Of a stretch of DNA of 64,000 nt, positions 34,380 through 42,586 are shown one piece after another. The translations under genes and the position numbers were made by a program. Source of the stretch: Candidatus Syntrophopropionicum ammoniitolerans. GTDB lineage: Bacteria > Bacillota > Desulfotomaculia > Desulfotomaculales > Pelotomaculaceae. The stretch is from the NCBI GenBank assembly GCA_013201395.1, contig JABMJD010000001.1, positions 1 through 64,000 of the forward strand. The letters run 5' to 3'. The notes under the pieces were generated by a model, which saw only the letters and a list, made by a program, of their open reading frames with translations, had not been told where the DNA came from and searched no databases. Within the stretch, counting starts at the first letter, position 1, and each line of letters begins with the position of its first letter.

Positions 34380-34832
34380 ATGCAATGCTATATCTGCAGT
34401 GGCAGCATGGCAAAGGTGCAAAAGGATGTAGAGACAACCTGGAAAGGGAAAACAGTAATCTTTAAGGGGTTGGATGTCTATGTCTGTACAGCCTGTGGTG
34501 AGGAAGCCTATGAGCCGGATGATGTCAAAGCGATGCAGTATTTTATAGAAGGTGCCATAAAGAAGGATGAATATCCTGAAATAATGAATGTGGCCGAAGT
34601 GGCGGATTTTTTCCGGGTCAGCAACCAAACCGTCTACAACATGCTGAGGGCCGGCAAATTACCCGCCGTTAAGGTGGGGCGGGAATGGCGGTTTGTCCGG
34701 GATGAGATAAAGGCGATGGTTTTTGGGCAAGGACAGGAGTCGCAGTCTATTGAACTTGTGGCCAGGGACAACGGCGCCGGTTTGAGCAAAAAGGATGCGG
34801 ATATAATTTCCAAGCATTTAAGTGATATGTGA
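34380..34832 (+). CDS. YgiT/MqsA-type zinc finger fused to excisionase-type HTH, probable antitoxin
   Basis: The N-terminal 60 residues form a YgiT-type zinc finger (MQCYICSGSM and VYVCTACGEEAYEP, two CxxC pairs). Residues 62-115 form an excisionase/MerR-like helix-turn-helix (MNVAEVADFFRVSNQTVYNM, then LPAVKVGREWRF). This is an unusual DNA-binding half compared with the XRE-type domain of MqsA. It would neutralise the DUF4258 partner and repress the operon through the upstream palindrome. GGGAGGG precedes the start. Confidence 0.8.
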   Translation: MQCYICSGSMAKVQKDVETTWKGKTVIFKGLDVYVCTACGEEAYEPDDVKAMQYFIEGAIKKDEYPEIMNVAEVADFFRVSNQTVYNMLRAGKLPAVKVGREWRFVRDEIKAMVFGQGQESQSIELVARDNGAGLSKKDADIISKHLSDM

Positions 34833-34945
34833 TGGATTGAGGTGGGGACTGTAGGGTGAAATTTATCCCTGGACTTACTCCTGCTGGGTATGCAGCGGCC
34901 CCGAGCATCCAGAATAAGAAACTGCCTCTTTTTTGTCCCCATTTT

Positions 34946-36112
34946 TCACACCCACAGGGAAACTATTTCCCGCATTTCGGCCAGGTCTTTTCCCAGAATC
35001 TCTGCCCCGCGGCTCATGGTGATTTCATCTTGTTCAATAGCCTGGCGCACCAGCCTGGACAAACGATCCGCAAGAAAGTCTGATGGGGATAGGGTGTCTG
35101 GTTCATGGGCGCGCAAAACCTCGGGCGACTGCCGGAAAGTGTCTGGTGCCAAAGCCTCTGGTTCATCAGTTTTGCCCAGGGTTTTTCCGGTTCTTCTGCG
35201 GAAGGCACCATAGAATTTTCCCCATACAGAGTTATCCCCAGTTATTTCATTTAGGCGATACAGTACAGTTTTATAACTAACCTGGAATATCCGCTTTGTT
35301 TTGAAAACCCGGTCCAAATAGAATAACCCGGCGGCTTCATTCCATTCTGCTATAAAGGCTTTTTCCGGCATTAGGAAATGAGATGCAAAGACATCTGCTT
35401 CCCGTTCCTGGACCTTATTTTCAACGCATTCATCCACATTGTAGGTATCCAAATGGAGGAGCAAGTGCCCCAGCTCGTGAGCGGTGCTAAAAATCCACCG
35501 TTCCACAGAGATTCGCTCCCACACATTAACTATAATGGCTGGGCCACCATCATCTTCAGCCACAGACAAGCCAAAAAAACCATCTGAGACCAGGTTTAGC
35601 GGGTATACTTTGATGCCGCATTTTTCAAGCAAACCAGTAATGTCGCGAATAGGTTCCTTTTCTTTGAGACCCAGTATTTCTCGTGCCCTTCCAGCGGCAT
35701 ATTTAGCTTTGTCATCGCCCCTTTTGATTGAGGACAATTGGGCTAACTCTATGGTGAGAGCCGCAAATTTGTAATCCTGGTGGGCATTCACTAATATTTC
35801 CAGGTCGTTAAAATCGTCTAGCCATCGGGCAACCTCAGTTAAAATGTTTTCTCTGCTGTTCATTTTTTTTGTGGCCCTAAACCGGACTTTCGTGAGGATG
35901 CGGACGGGGATTAGCAAATCCTGGAGTTTTGTTCCTGCACCGGCCGCAATATTCTGCAGGGTGGATACCTTTGGGGTAGATTTGCCATTTTCGATATTCC
36001 GGTAGGCAATCCGGGAAATACTTGCCCGTTCCGCCATTTCGGCCTGGGTCAAACCTTTTGCCTCACGGATTCGGCGCAGATTAGCCCCAATGACTCTAAG
36101 ATCCGGATTCAT
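34946..36112 (-). CDS. XRE-family regulator with ImmA/IrrE metallopeptidase domain
   Basis: This 388-aa minus-strand protein joins an N-terminal XRE helix-turn-helix (LRRIREAKGLTQAEMAERAS at about 13-32) to an ImmA/IrrE-type zinc peptidase. The peptidase shows FSTAHELGHLLLHLD (HExxH-type HELGH) near 215 and a downstream EREADVFASHFLMP. Such proteins commonly control mobile elements, toxin-antitoxin modules or stress responses by cleaving a repressor. No separate repressor gene is adjacent; its own HTH may suffice. It is convergent with the TA operon and has an AT-rich palindromic promoter region to its right. Confidence 0.9.
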   Translation of the reverse strand: MNPDLRVIGANLRRIREAKGLTQAEMAERASISRIAYRNIENGKSTPKVSTLQNIAAGAGTKLQDLLIPVRILTKVRFRATKKMNSRENILTEVARWLDDFNDLEILVNAHQDYKFAALTIELAQLSSIKRGDDKAKYAAGRAREILGLKEKEPIRDITGLLEKCGIKVYPLNLVSDGFFGLSVAEDDGGPAIIVNVWERISVERWIFSTAHELGHLLLHLDTYNVDECVENKVQEREADVFASHFLMPEKAFIAEWNEAAGLFYLDRVFKTKRIFQVSYKTVLYRLNEITGDNSVWGKFYGAFRRRTGKTLGKTDEPEALAPDTFRQSPEVLRAHEPDTLSPSDFLADRLSRLVRQAIEQDEITMSRGAEILGKDLAEMREIVSLWV

Positions 36113-36182
36113 AAAATCGTCTCCTTAATAATGTATATATGTATATAGTTATTATATACAAGGGGGCCAAATATGTATACAT
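36113..36182 (-). promoter_or_regulatory. AT-rich promoter/operator region of the ImmA-like gene
   Basis: The 70 nt upstream of the minus-strand ATG are rich in alternating TA runs (GTATATATGTATATAG) and include the perfect palindrome ATGTATACAT at 36173-36182. This suits autoregulation by the XRE domain. Confidence 0.45.
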
Positions 36183-36381
36183 GATAGGCCGGCTTATCAG
36201 AAATAAATTAGTAGGTTGGTTGTATACGGAAGAAACGGCTTTTCAAATAGAGCCGGGGCTTCTGGATTTGTGATCAAGGAGCCTCCGGGGAGGGAAAGAT
36301 ATTTTTTACGGATTGAGGAAGTGTTAGAGCGGTTTAAAAATCCAAAAGGAGATAGTGCAGAAAATTCTGGAGGTGAGCAAG

Positions 36382-36639
36382 ATGGAAAACTCTCCGTTTT
36401 TTGACGGTATCCGGGAGGAATGGGAGGCACGAGGAAAAGCTAAGGGAAGAGTTGAGGGAAGAGCTGAAGGACAACTGGAAGTACTTCTGGTCTTGCTGGA
36501 AACCAAATTTGGCCGGGTACCGGGCGAACTAAAAGAGCATCTCACGGCACTGAAGGATCAGGAGCAGATTTCACAGGCGGTACGCAAAGCTATCAGCACT
36601 GATACTGTTGATGAGTATATGGCGGAAATACTAAAGTAG
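36382..36639 (+). pseudogene. Probable C-terminal relic of an Rpn/DUF4351-type protein
   Basis: This 85-aa ORF starts at ATG 36382 behind a strong GGAGGTGA. The product has a charged repeat KAKGRVEGRAEGQLEVLLVL followed by a short helical end, which is typical of the C-terminal tail of Rpn/PD-(D/E)XK transposase-like proteins rather than a full protein. The preceding 160 nt encode fragments in another frame (RYFLRIEEVLERFKNPKG), suggesting a decayed N-terminus. Expression remains possible because of the good ribosome binding site. Confidence 0.5.
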
Positions 36640-36966
36640 GCTTTAGTAAAGGCCAAAGGGGAAGCGCTAAAACATGCCTCAGGCAAAGCCGAAAAATTAT
36701 CTTGGAAAGGGAGCCTGTCAGCGAATATGATCAAAACGCAATCAAGATAATGGGGTGGAGGATGATAACTACTATATGGTTTGTTATTTATGCATGGAAG
36801 CCGGGGTGTAATAACCCCGGCTTTTTTAGTGGGAGTATTCTTTATTCGGGGGATTTTTCTCACCCCTTTTGCCTCCTCAGGGAGGCATTATTTTTTGTCC
36901 CGCTGCTTTTTGGCATAAGTTACCGGTGGAGTAAATATTTATTAATAGGGGCTGTCCACAAATGGG
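36640..36966. other. Intergenic region before spoIIIA
   Basis: The ORF 36702-36986 is not supported by any family feature. The region contains a clear terminator at 36798-36827 and must hold the spoIIIA promoter. I could not identify a convincing sigma-E promoter by eye. Confidence 0.6.
36798..36827 (+). terminator. Rho-independent terminator
   Basis: The stem AAGCCGGGG/CCCCGGCTT (9 bp, 8-nt loop) is followed by a T run. It isolates the spoIIIA operon from the defence island. Confidence 0.88.
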
Positions 36967-37974
36967 GTGATTTTTATCAACTGTAAAGGTGAAAAGCATA
37001 ATGTTTGGGCGGGCAATGAAATTTTGTCGGCACTACCCTTGAATATCCGCTATATGATCTCAGCCCTACCCGGTAAGATTCTGGAGGGCGTTGAGGAGAT
37101 AAGGATCAGGCAGGGGAAACCACTGGTGCTGGGCCTGTCTGGGGGGGATATATTCGTTGGTGCCGCCGGCGTACCGGTGCAGCAGGCTGGTGAGGCTTAT
37201 TATATTACAGCGGCTGATATGGAAGGTCTGATTGATCTGATTAGTGGTTCTTCAATATATGCCCTGGAGGAGGAGTTGCGTACCGGGTTTATCACATTAC
37301 CGGGAGGGCATCGGGCCGGCATTACCGGCCGGGCGGTATTAAGTGGGGGGAAAGTAAGAACCCTGAAAAATTTTTCTTGCTGCAATCTGCGTGTTTCCCG
37401 GGAGATCAGGGGGGCGGCATCAGCACTTTTGCCTCATATTATTAATAAAAAGGATAGCGGTATTTACCATACCATACTGGTGTCGCCCCCCGGGTGCGGC
37501 AAAACGACCATGCTGCGGGACATGATCAGGCAAATCAGCAGCGGTGTACCCGATCTCCTTTGCCCGGGGCTTACAGTCGGATTAGTTGACGAACGTTCTG
37601 AGGTGGCCGGGTGTTACCGGGGGGTGCCCCAAAGGGATGTGGGCATCCGGACCGATGTTTTGGATGGTTGCCCCAAAGCGGAAGGGATGATGATGCTTTT
37701 GCGTTCCATGGGGCCCCAGGTGATTGCGGCTGACGAAATTGGCCGCCGGGAAGATGTTGACGCTCTGGAAGAAGTTTTAAATGCCGGGGTCAAAATCTTG
37801 CTCACTGCCCATGGTTCATCCCTGGCCGAACTGGCCGAGAGGCCGGTACTCGGCGGGCTGGTCCGTTCCCGGATCATCGAACGGTATGTAATTCTAAGCC
37901 GTTCCCGGGGTCCCGGCACAGTGGAAAATATAGTTGATGGCAAAACCTTTCGGGCGGTGGGGGTGAGAGGGTGA
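36967..37974 (+). CDS. spoIIIAA: Stage III sporulation protein AA, ATPase
   Basis: SpoIIIAA is the secretion-type ATPase of the channel linking mother cell and forespore. The 335-aa protein has Walker A VSPPGCGKTTMLRDMIRQ near 176 and an ATPase core with GLVDERSEVAGC and IAADEIGRREDVDALEEVLN. The start is GTG 36967. It is the first gene of a complete eight-gene operon, and its stop overlaps spoIIIAB by 4 nt. The operon is known to be read by sigma-E in the mother cell. Confidence 0.97.
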   Translation: MIFINCKGEKHNVWAGNEILSALPLNIRYMISALPGKILEGVEEIRIRQGKPLVLGLSGGDIFVGAAGVPVQQAGEAYYITAADMEGLIDLISGSSIYALEEELRTGFITLPGGHRAGITGRAVLSGGKVRTLKNFSCCNLRVSREIRGAASALLPHIINKKDSGIYHTILVSPPGCGKTTMLRDMIRQISSGVPDLLCPGLTVGLVDERSEVAGCYRGVPQRDVGIRTDVLDGCPKAEGMMMLLRSMGPQVIAADEIGRREDVDALEEVLNAGVKILLTAHGSSLAELAERPVLGGLVRSRIIERYVILSRSRGPGTVENIVDGKTFRAVGVRG

Positions 37975-38489
37975 TCAAACTTCTGGGGGCTGCCATGGTG
38001 GTGGCATCGGCCGGTATTGGCGGTATGACTGTGGCCGGTAGATACAGCCGTAGACCCAGGGAGCTGAAGTCTTTAGGGTATGCCTTACAAATGCTGGAGA
38101 CGGAAATTTCCTACGGGGCGAATTATCTCCAAATAGCCCTGGAGCAGGTAGCAGGCCGTTGTGACCGGGCCGTGGCGCCTTTGTTTAGCCGCGCGGCAGC
38201 AGAGCTTTCTTCTAACACCGGTATCACTGCTGCCCGGGCCTGGGAAAATTCTCTGGCTGCTTACTACCGTGCCAGTGCTTTAAATGGACAAGACCTGGTG
38301 ATCCTGCGCAGCCTGGGTTCCTCTCTGGGGATTTCCGACCGCACAGATCAGGTCAAACATTTGCACCTGGCTATGGAACAGATTAAATCAGAAAATGCCA
38401 GGGCGGAGGAAGAAGCGGCCCGTAATGTCAAGCTGTGGAACCATCTTGGTTTTTTGGGCGGGCTGCTGGTGGTTCTGATTCTCTATTAA
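37971..38489 (+). CDS. spoIIIAB: Stage III sporulation protein AB
   Basis: This 172-aa protein is anchored by an N-terminal hydrophobic helix (LLGAAMVVASAGIGGMTVAG), followed by RPRELKSLGYALQMLETEIS, which resembles the T2SS-F-like fold of the family. A second hydrophobic segment ends the protein (GFLGGLLVVLILY). It works in the membrane part of the SpoIIIA-SpoIIQ channel. The GTG start overlaps spoIIIAA. Confidence 0.95.
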   Translation: MIKLLGAAMVVASAGIGGMTVAGRYSRRPRELKSLGYALQMLETEISYGANYLQIALEQVAGRCDRAVAPLFSRAAAELSSNTGITAARAWENSLAAYYRASALNGQDLVILRSLGSSLGISDRTDQVKHLHLAMEQIKSENARAEEEAARNVKLWNHLGFLGGLLVVLILY

Positions 38490-38506
38490 GGAAAAGAGGT
38501 GCAGCG

Positions 38507-38710
38507 TTGGTTAACGGTATTGATTTAATTTTTAAAATAGCCGGGGTCGGCATCCTGGTGGCAGTGCTAAACACGATATTAAAACAGGCGGGCAAAGAGG
38601 AACAGGGACATATTGTAACCCTGGCCGGCCTGGCCATTGTTTTTATCTGGGTGATCCAACTGCTGGCGCTACTGTTTGATCAGGTCAAATCGGTTTTCAA
38701 GCTGTTTTAA
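38507..38710 (+). CDS. spoIIIAC: Stage III sporulation protein AC
   Basis: From TTG 38507 this gene encodes 67 aa, the normal length, with two membrane helices (LIFKIAGVGILVAVLNTILK and IVTLAGLAIVFIWVIQLLAL). GAAAAGAGGTG precedes the start. The track start at 38435 lies inside spoIIIAB and is not used. Confidence 0.94.
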   Translation: MVNGIDLIFKIAGVGILVAVLNTILKQAGKEEQGHIVTLAGLAIVFIWVIQLLALLFDQVKSVFKLF

Positions 38711-38728
38711 ATAAGGTAGGAGTTAGTT

Positions 38729-39115
38729 ATGGATGTGCTGCAGATTGTTGCTATCGGGCTGATTGCCACTGTGCTGATCGTTGTAGTCAGAAGCCAGCGG
38801 CCGGAACTGGCGGTATTGTTGAGTGTGGCAGCCGGAGTGATCATTTTCCTCCTGGTGCTGGGGAAAATCAGTTCGATTATGGATGTGATCAAAGAATTGG
38901 CGAGCAGTGCGGGCATCAACATGGTCTATATGGGGACCATTTTAAAAATAATCGGTATTGCCTATATTGCTGAATTTGGTGCCCAGATTTGCCGCGACGC
39001 CGGCGAAGGGACCATCGCCTCCAAAATTGAACTGGCTGCCAAAATTCTCATTATGGTGCTGGCAGTACCCATTGTAGTGGCCGTACTGACAATGCTGATT
39101 AAATTAGTACCGTGA
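38729..39115 (+). CDS. spoIIIAD: Stage III sporulation protein AD
   Basis: This 128-aa membrane protein has four hydrophobic segments and the family stretch ILKIIGIAYIAEFGAQICRD, followed by AGEGTIASKIELAAKILIMV. It is a paralogue of SpoIIIAC with an extra hairpin. It lies 18 nt after spoIIIAC. Confidence 0.95.
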   Translation: MDVLQIVAIGLIATVLIVVVRSQRPELAVLLSVAAGVIIFLLVLGKISSIMDVIKELASSAGINMVYMGTILKIIGIAYIAEFGAQICRDAGEGTIASKIELAAKILIMVLAVPIVVAVLTMLIKLVP

Positions 39116-39259
39116 AACCTCCCCCGCCGGGTTTGTGGCGGGGAATGTGCCGGGGAAAATACCCTGGAGTGCGGCTGGCTTTGGGACATGCTGCCGCTAT
39201 TGGGATCAGGTGAGTGAAGGCATAATGGCAAGCAGCAGAATGGGAAGATACCAGGTGAA

Positions 39260-40453
39260 GTGGGAGTGAGAAATGTGGGCCGCCTTGCTAACAGGTTTTT
39301 ATTACTAATTTTTGCACTGGTGCTGCTTTTTTCTCCTGTGCTATGCTTCGCTGCGCCTCTGGATGAAATTACCCCGGAAGGTCTAACCGACCCACTGGAG
39401 CTCAATGATGTCCAGTCCTATATAGACCAGTTGGACAGCACAGTCAAAGGGGTTGTGCCCCAGCTTGACTTCAGGGATATGGTTGTCAAGCTGGTTAAAG
39501 GTGAGCTGGACTGGAAACCGGCGGATATTCTACACAATATGGTCAGCATGCTTTTTAAAGAGGTAGTAGCAAACTTTGCCTTACTGGGCAAGCTGGTAGT
39601 TCTGGCGGTAATTTGTGCCGTGCTGCAGAACCTGGTGTGCTCCTTTGAAAAAGGCACCACGGGGCAGCTGGCTTACTCCGTCACCTATCTGGTGCTGGTG
39701 ACCATTGCCATCGGTTCCTTTTCCCTGGCGGTAAATGCCGGCCGGGAAGTGGTAGATGCCATGGTTACGTTTATGCAGGCCTTGCTGCCGATCCTGTTGA
39801 CCTTGCTGGTAGCTGTGGGCGGATTTGCTTCCGCGGCCATTTTTAGCCCGGTTATACTGGCCACCCTGGGCATATTCGGTTCTCTAATCAAGAACATAAT
39901 CCTGCCCCTGTTTTTTTTCGTGGCCATATTGGGGGTGATCAGCAATCTCACGGACCGGTTCAAGGTGACCAGCCTGGCCGATCTTTTAAAAACTATTGGT
40001 ATGGGTTTGATGGGTGTATTTACCACCATTTTCCTCGGGGTGTTGGCCATCCAGGGTGTGGCCGGTGCGGTAGGTGACTCGGTAACCTTTAAAACGGCCC
40101 GGTTTACAGTGAAAACCTTTGTGCCCCTGGTGGGGGGGATGCTCTCCGATGCCCTGGATGCCGTAATCAGTTCTTCCCTGCTGATCAAAAACGCTCTCGG
40201 TGTGGCCGGTATCGGTGTCATCGGCGCCATTATGATCGTCCCGTTATTAAAAATAGTAACACTGGCTTTCACTTATAAACTGGCCGGTTCTTTAATTCAG
40301 CCTGTGGCCGACGGGCAGATGGTGGATTGTTTAAACAGCCTGGGCAATAGCCTATTTCTCATTTTTGCTGCTGTGGCCACAGTCGGTCTGTTATTCTTTT
40401 TTACCATTACCATCGTCGTCGGCATTGGCAACATCACAGTGATGCTGAGATAG
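39260..40453 (+). CDS. spoIIIAE: Stage III sporulation protein AE
   Basis: This polytopic protein of 397 aa has a signal peptide (RFLLLIFALVLLFSPVLCFA) followed by PLDEITPEGLTDPLELNDVQ, and then at least six membrane helices. It is the largest membrane subunit of the SpoIIIA channel and may act as its permease-like core. Several GTG codons lie at the start; 39260 is the first. A 144-nt gap separates it from spoIIIAD. Confidence 0.95.
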   Translation: MGVRNVGRLANRFLLLIFALVLLFSPVLCFAAPLDEITPEGLTDPLELNDVQSYIDQLDSTVKGVVPQLDFRDMVVKLVKGELDWKPADILHNMVSMLFKEVVANFALLGKLVVLAVICAVLQNLVCSFEKGTTGQLAYSVTYLVLVTIAIGSFSLAVNAGREVVDAMVTFMQALLPILLTLLVAVGGFASAAIFSPVILATLGIFGSLIKNIILPLFFFVAILGVISNLTDRFKVTSLADLLKTIGMGLMGVFTTIFLGVLAIQGVAGAVGDSVTFKTARFTVKTFVPLVGGMLSDALDAVISSSLLIKNALGVAGIGVIGAIMIVPLLKIVTLAFTYKLAGSLIQPVADGQMVDCLNSLGNSLFLIFAAVATVGLLFFFTITIVVGIGNITVMLR

Positions 40454-40512
40454 ACAATGCCCGGCCGCAACAGTTTCAGGGCCGGTTTTAAGGCCTGGAA
40501 AGGGGGGATCCG

Positions 40513-41157
40513 GTGGATGCCATTCGCAGTCTGGTGCAGAACATTATTATTATTCTAATCCTGGCCTTGTTCCTAGAAATGTTCCTGCCCCAGGGCGGAC
40601 TAAAAAAATATGTAAAAATGGTCATGGGGCTCCTGGTGGTGATCGCTGTAATTCAGGCCATAGGCACCCTGGTGCAATGGGATTACAGCAGTGAGTTGTC
40701 TGCATTAACCACTGAGGGGGACAGAATGCAGGTTTCTGAGGCTATCGAGGCGGGGAAAAAAATGTCTGGTAACCAGCAGCAAAAGGCCATCGAACAATAT
40801 GAGGGTGGCATAGCCAGACAGATCATCGCTCTGACCAGCCTCTATCAGGATACCCCGGTGGTGGATGTGGACGTCCGGGTCCAGGCCGGCAGTGATGAAC
40901 CGGACTTTGGGCAGATTAAGGAGATAGTTTTGTATGTGGCTCAAACCGGGGACACGGTACCGGGGGAAGACGGGGACAATATTACCCTTGAACAAATTAA
41001 GCCGGTGACCATAAATGTTGAAAATGCTGCAGAAAGTGGGGTGGAACCGGCGGTAGAAACTACCGAACCGCCCCGGGATGTTGTATCCGGTCTAGTCAAG
41101 ACAGTGGCTGGTTTCTACAGTTTAGAACAACAGCAGGTAAAAGTCAGGTACAGATAA
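40513..41157 (+). CDS. spoIIIAF: Stage III sporulation protein AF
   Basis: The protein (214 aa, GTG start) has two N-terminal membrane helices (NIIIILILALFLEMFLPQGG and MVMGLLVVIAVIQAIGTLV) and a soluble C-terminal domain that in relatives has a ring-building fold. The ending SLEQQQVKVRYR is typical. The GGGGGGATCC upstream is the probable ribosome binding site. Confidence 0.93.
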   Translation: MDAIRSLVQNIIIILILALFLEMFLPQGGLKKYVKMVMGLLVVIAVIQAIGTLVQWDYSSELSALTTEGDRMQVSEAIEAGKKMSGNQQQKAIEQYEGGIARQIIALTSLYQDTPVVDVDVRVQAGSDEPDFGQIKEIVLYVAQTGDTVPGEDGDNITLEQIKPVTINVENAAESGVEPAVETTEPPRDVVSGLVKTVAGFYSLEQQQVKVRYR

Positions 41158-41171
41158 ATGGAGGTGGCAGA

Positions 41172-41807
41172 ATGCGAAAACTACTGGGATACTTTGGCCT
41201 GGGTGGGGAAGAAGAAGGGAAATTTCCTGTCAAGGGGAGGGGCAGCCTGTGGCTATTGGCCCTGGCGGCCCTGGGTGTGGTGCTGCTGGTTTTTTCTTCA
41301 GCTTTCGGTGGTGGCCAGGAGGAACAGCAAGCTGTGGCCCAGTTCCAGCAGCAGGAAGATACTGTTACCACAGCACCGCCTGAAGAACCCAGGAGCAAAA
41401 TGACTGCAGAAGAGGAACAACTGGGTCAAAAACTATGTGCCATGCTGCGTCAGGTGGAGGGTGCCGGCCGGGTGGAGGTTTCGGTACGGCTTTCCAGCAC
41501 TACCAAATCGGAATTTGCTGTGAACGACAGTGCAGCCAAAAAAACAACAGAAGAAAAGGATCAGGGTGGCGGTACACGTACCACTACGGAAAACACCGGC
41601 AGCAGCCAACTGGTGATGAATCGCAGCGGCAACGGTGGCGAACAACCGGTGATCGAAAGACAGGAGGCACCACATATAGCCGGGGTGCTGGTGGTGGCAG
41701 AGGGTGCTGTTGATGCCCGGGTGAAGGCAAAACTATATGAAGCGACACGGGTAGCAGTGGGGGTGGAGCCCCAGCGGATACTGGTACTGCCCATGGAAAG
41801 GAGATAA
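41172..41807 (+). CDS. spoIIIAG: Stage III sporulation protein AG
   Basis: The 211-aa protein has one membrane helix (LWLLALAALGVVLLVFSSAF) and an extracytoplasmic ring-building domain: LCAMLRQVEGAGRVEVSVRL and APHIAGVLVVAEGAVDARVK. SpoIIIAG forms a large ring in the intermembrane space. It is 14 nt from spoIIIAF and 2 nt from spoIIIAH. Confidence 0.96.
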   Translation: MRKLLGYFGLGGEEEGKFPVKGRGSLWLLALAALGVVLLVFSSAFGGGQEEQQAVAQFQQQEDTVTTAPPEEPRSKMTAEEEQLGQKLCAMLRQVEGAGRVEVSVRLSSTTKSEFAVNDSAAKKTTEEKDQGGGTRTTTENTGSSQLVMNRSGNGGEQPVIERQEAPHIAGVLVVAEGAVDARVKAKLYEATRVAVGVEPQRILVLPMERR

Positions 41808-41809
41808 TA

Positions 41810-42394
41810 ATGCAGGCAATGATTATTAGGCGGCGCACCCTGGTCTTGATTCTGTTGGGTGTATGTGGTATTTTGCTCCTGGTGGTCGGGTTGCGGGGTG
41901 GCCTATTGGAACAAAAGAACCAGGAATGGGACATCCCTGTCAGTCAACCCGGTCTGCCCGGAGGTGTCAGTATTGAGGAGGTCTACCCTCCGTCCCTGCC
42001 GGCAGAGAACACAGAAAAAACGGAACTGGCTGTGATTGATGATAGTGCCGACTTTTTTGTTGAGTACCGGTTGGAAAGGGATCGCACCCGGGGTCAGAGG
42101 GTAGAATGGCTGAGAGAGGTGATCAACAACGAACAGTCGGCAGTGGAAACCCGACAAAAAGCCCAGGAGAGTCTACTGGCCATCAGCAACAAAATGGAGA
42201 CAGAAACAGAATTGGAAAGCCTGCTCAAAGCCAAAGGATTTAAGGATGTGGCGGTTATTGCCGATGAACAGGCAGTTACTGTTATCGTTACCTCAGAAGC
42301 ATTGTCTGCCGGTGAATGCAGCGAGATTAACAATCTCGTTTCCCGCAAAACAGGTGTAGACGCCAAAAATATTGCCATTATAGCCAGGACATGA
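41810..42394 (+). CDS. spoIIIAH: Stage III sporulation protein AH
   Basis: This 194-aa protein has one N-terminal membrane helix (LVLILLGVCGILLLVVGLRG) and a C-terminal ring-building domain with YRLERDRTRGQRVEWLREVI and KGFKDVAVIADEQAVTVIV. Relatives pair with SpoIIQ from the forespore. It closes the operon. Confidence 0.95.
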   Translation: MQAMIIRRRTLVLILLGVCGILLLVVGLRGGLLEQKNQEWDIPVSQPGLPGGVSIEEVYPPSLPAENTEKTELAVIDDSADFFVEYRLERDRTRGQRVEWLREVINNEQSAVETRQKAQESLLAISNKMETETELESLLKAKGFKDVAVIADEQAVTVIVTSEALSAGECSEINNLVSRKTGVDAKNIAIIART

Positions 42395-42469
42395 TCATAA
42401 TTTGGTTGTTTAAATGGCATATTGTATACTGCATTAGAACACATATACTGTATACTTGCAGCAAAGAGG

Positions 42470-42498
42470 TTTCCAAACCTTTATGAATCAAATATAAT
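42470..42498 (+). promoter_or_regulatory. Putative promoter of the carboxylase operon
   Basis: TTTCCA and TATAAT (42493) are 17 nt apart, with a TGTCTATAGACA palindrome immediately downstream (42500-42511) that could be an operator. The first gene starts about 90 nt later. Confidence 0.45.
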
Positions 42499-42586
42499 AT
42501 GTCTATAGACACAATAGTTGGGTCAGGTTGTCTTAAAAATATATAGCAACCTGATTTTTATATTCCTGTCACAGGGGGGATTGAAT

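Noticed and set aside
36885-36921. A sigma-E promoter for spoIIIA (GCATTATT with CATAAGTT)
   Set aside because: The boxes are 21 nt apart, too far for sigma-E, and the -10 match is poor.
39685-40272. 195-aa minus-strand ORF in spoIIIAE
   Set aside because: It is an antisense shadow of a membrane-protein gene, with a Thr/Pro/Met-rich, non-natural composition.
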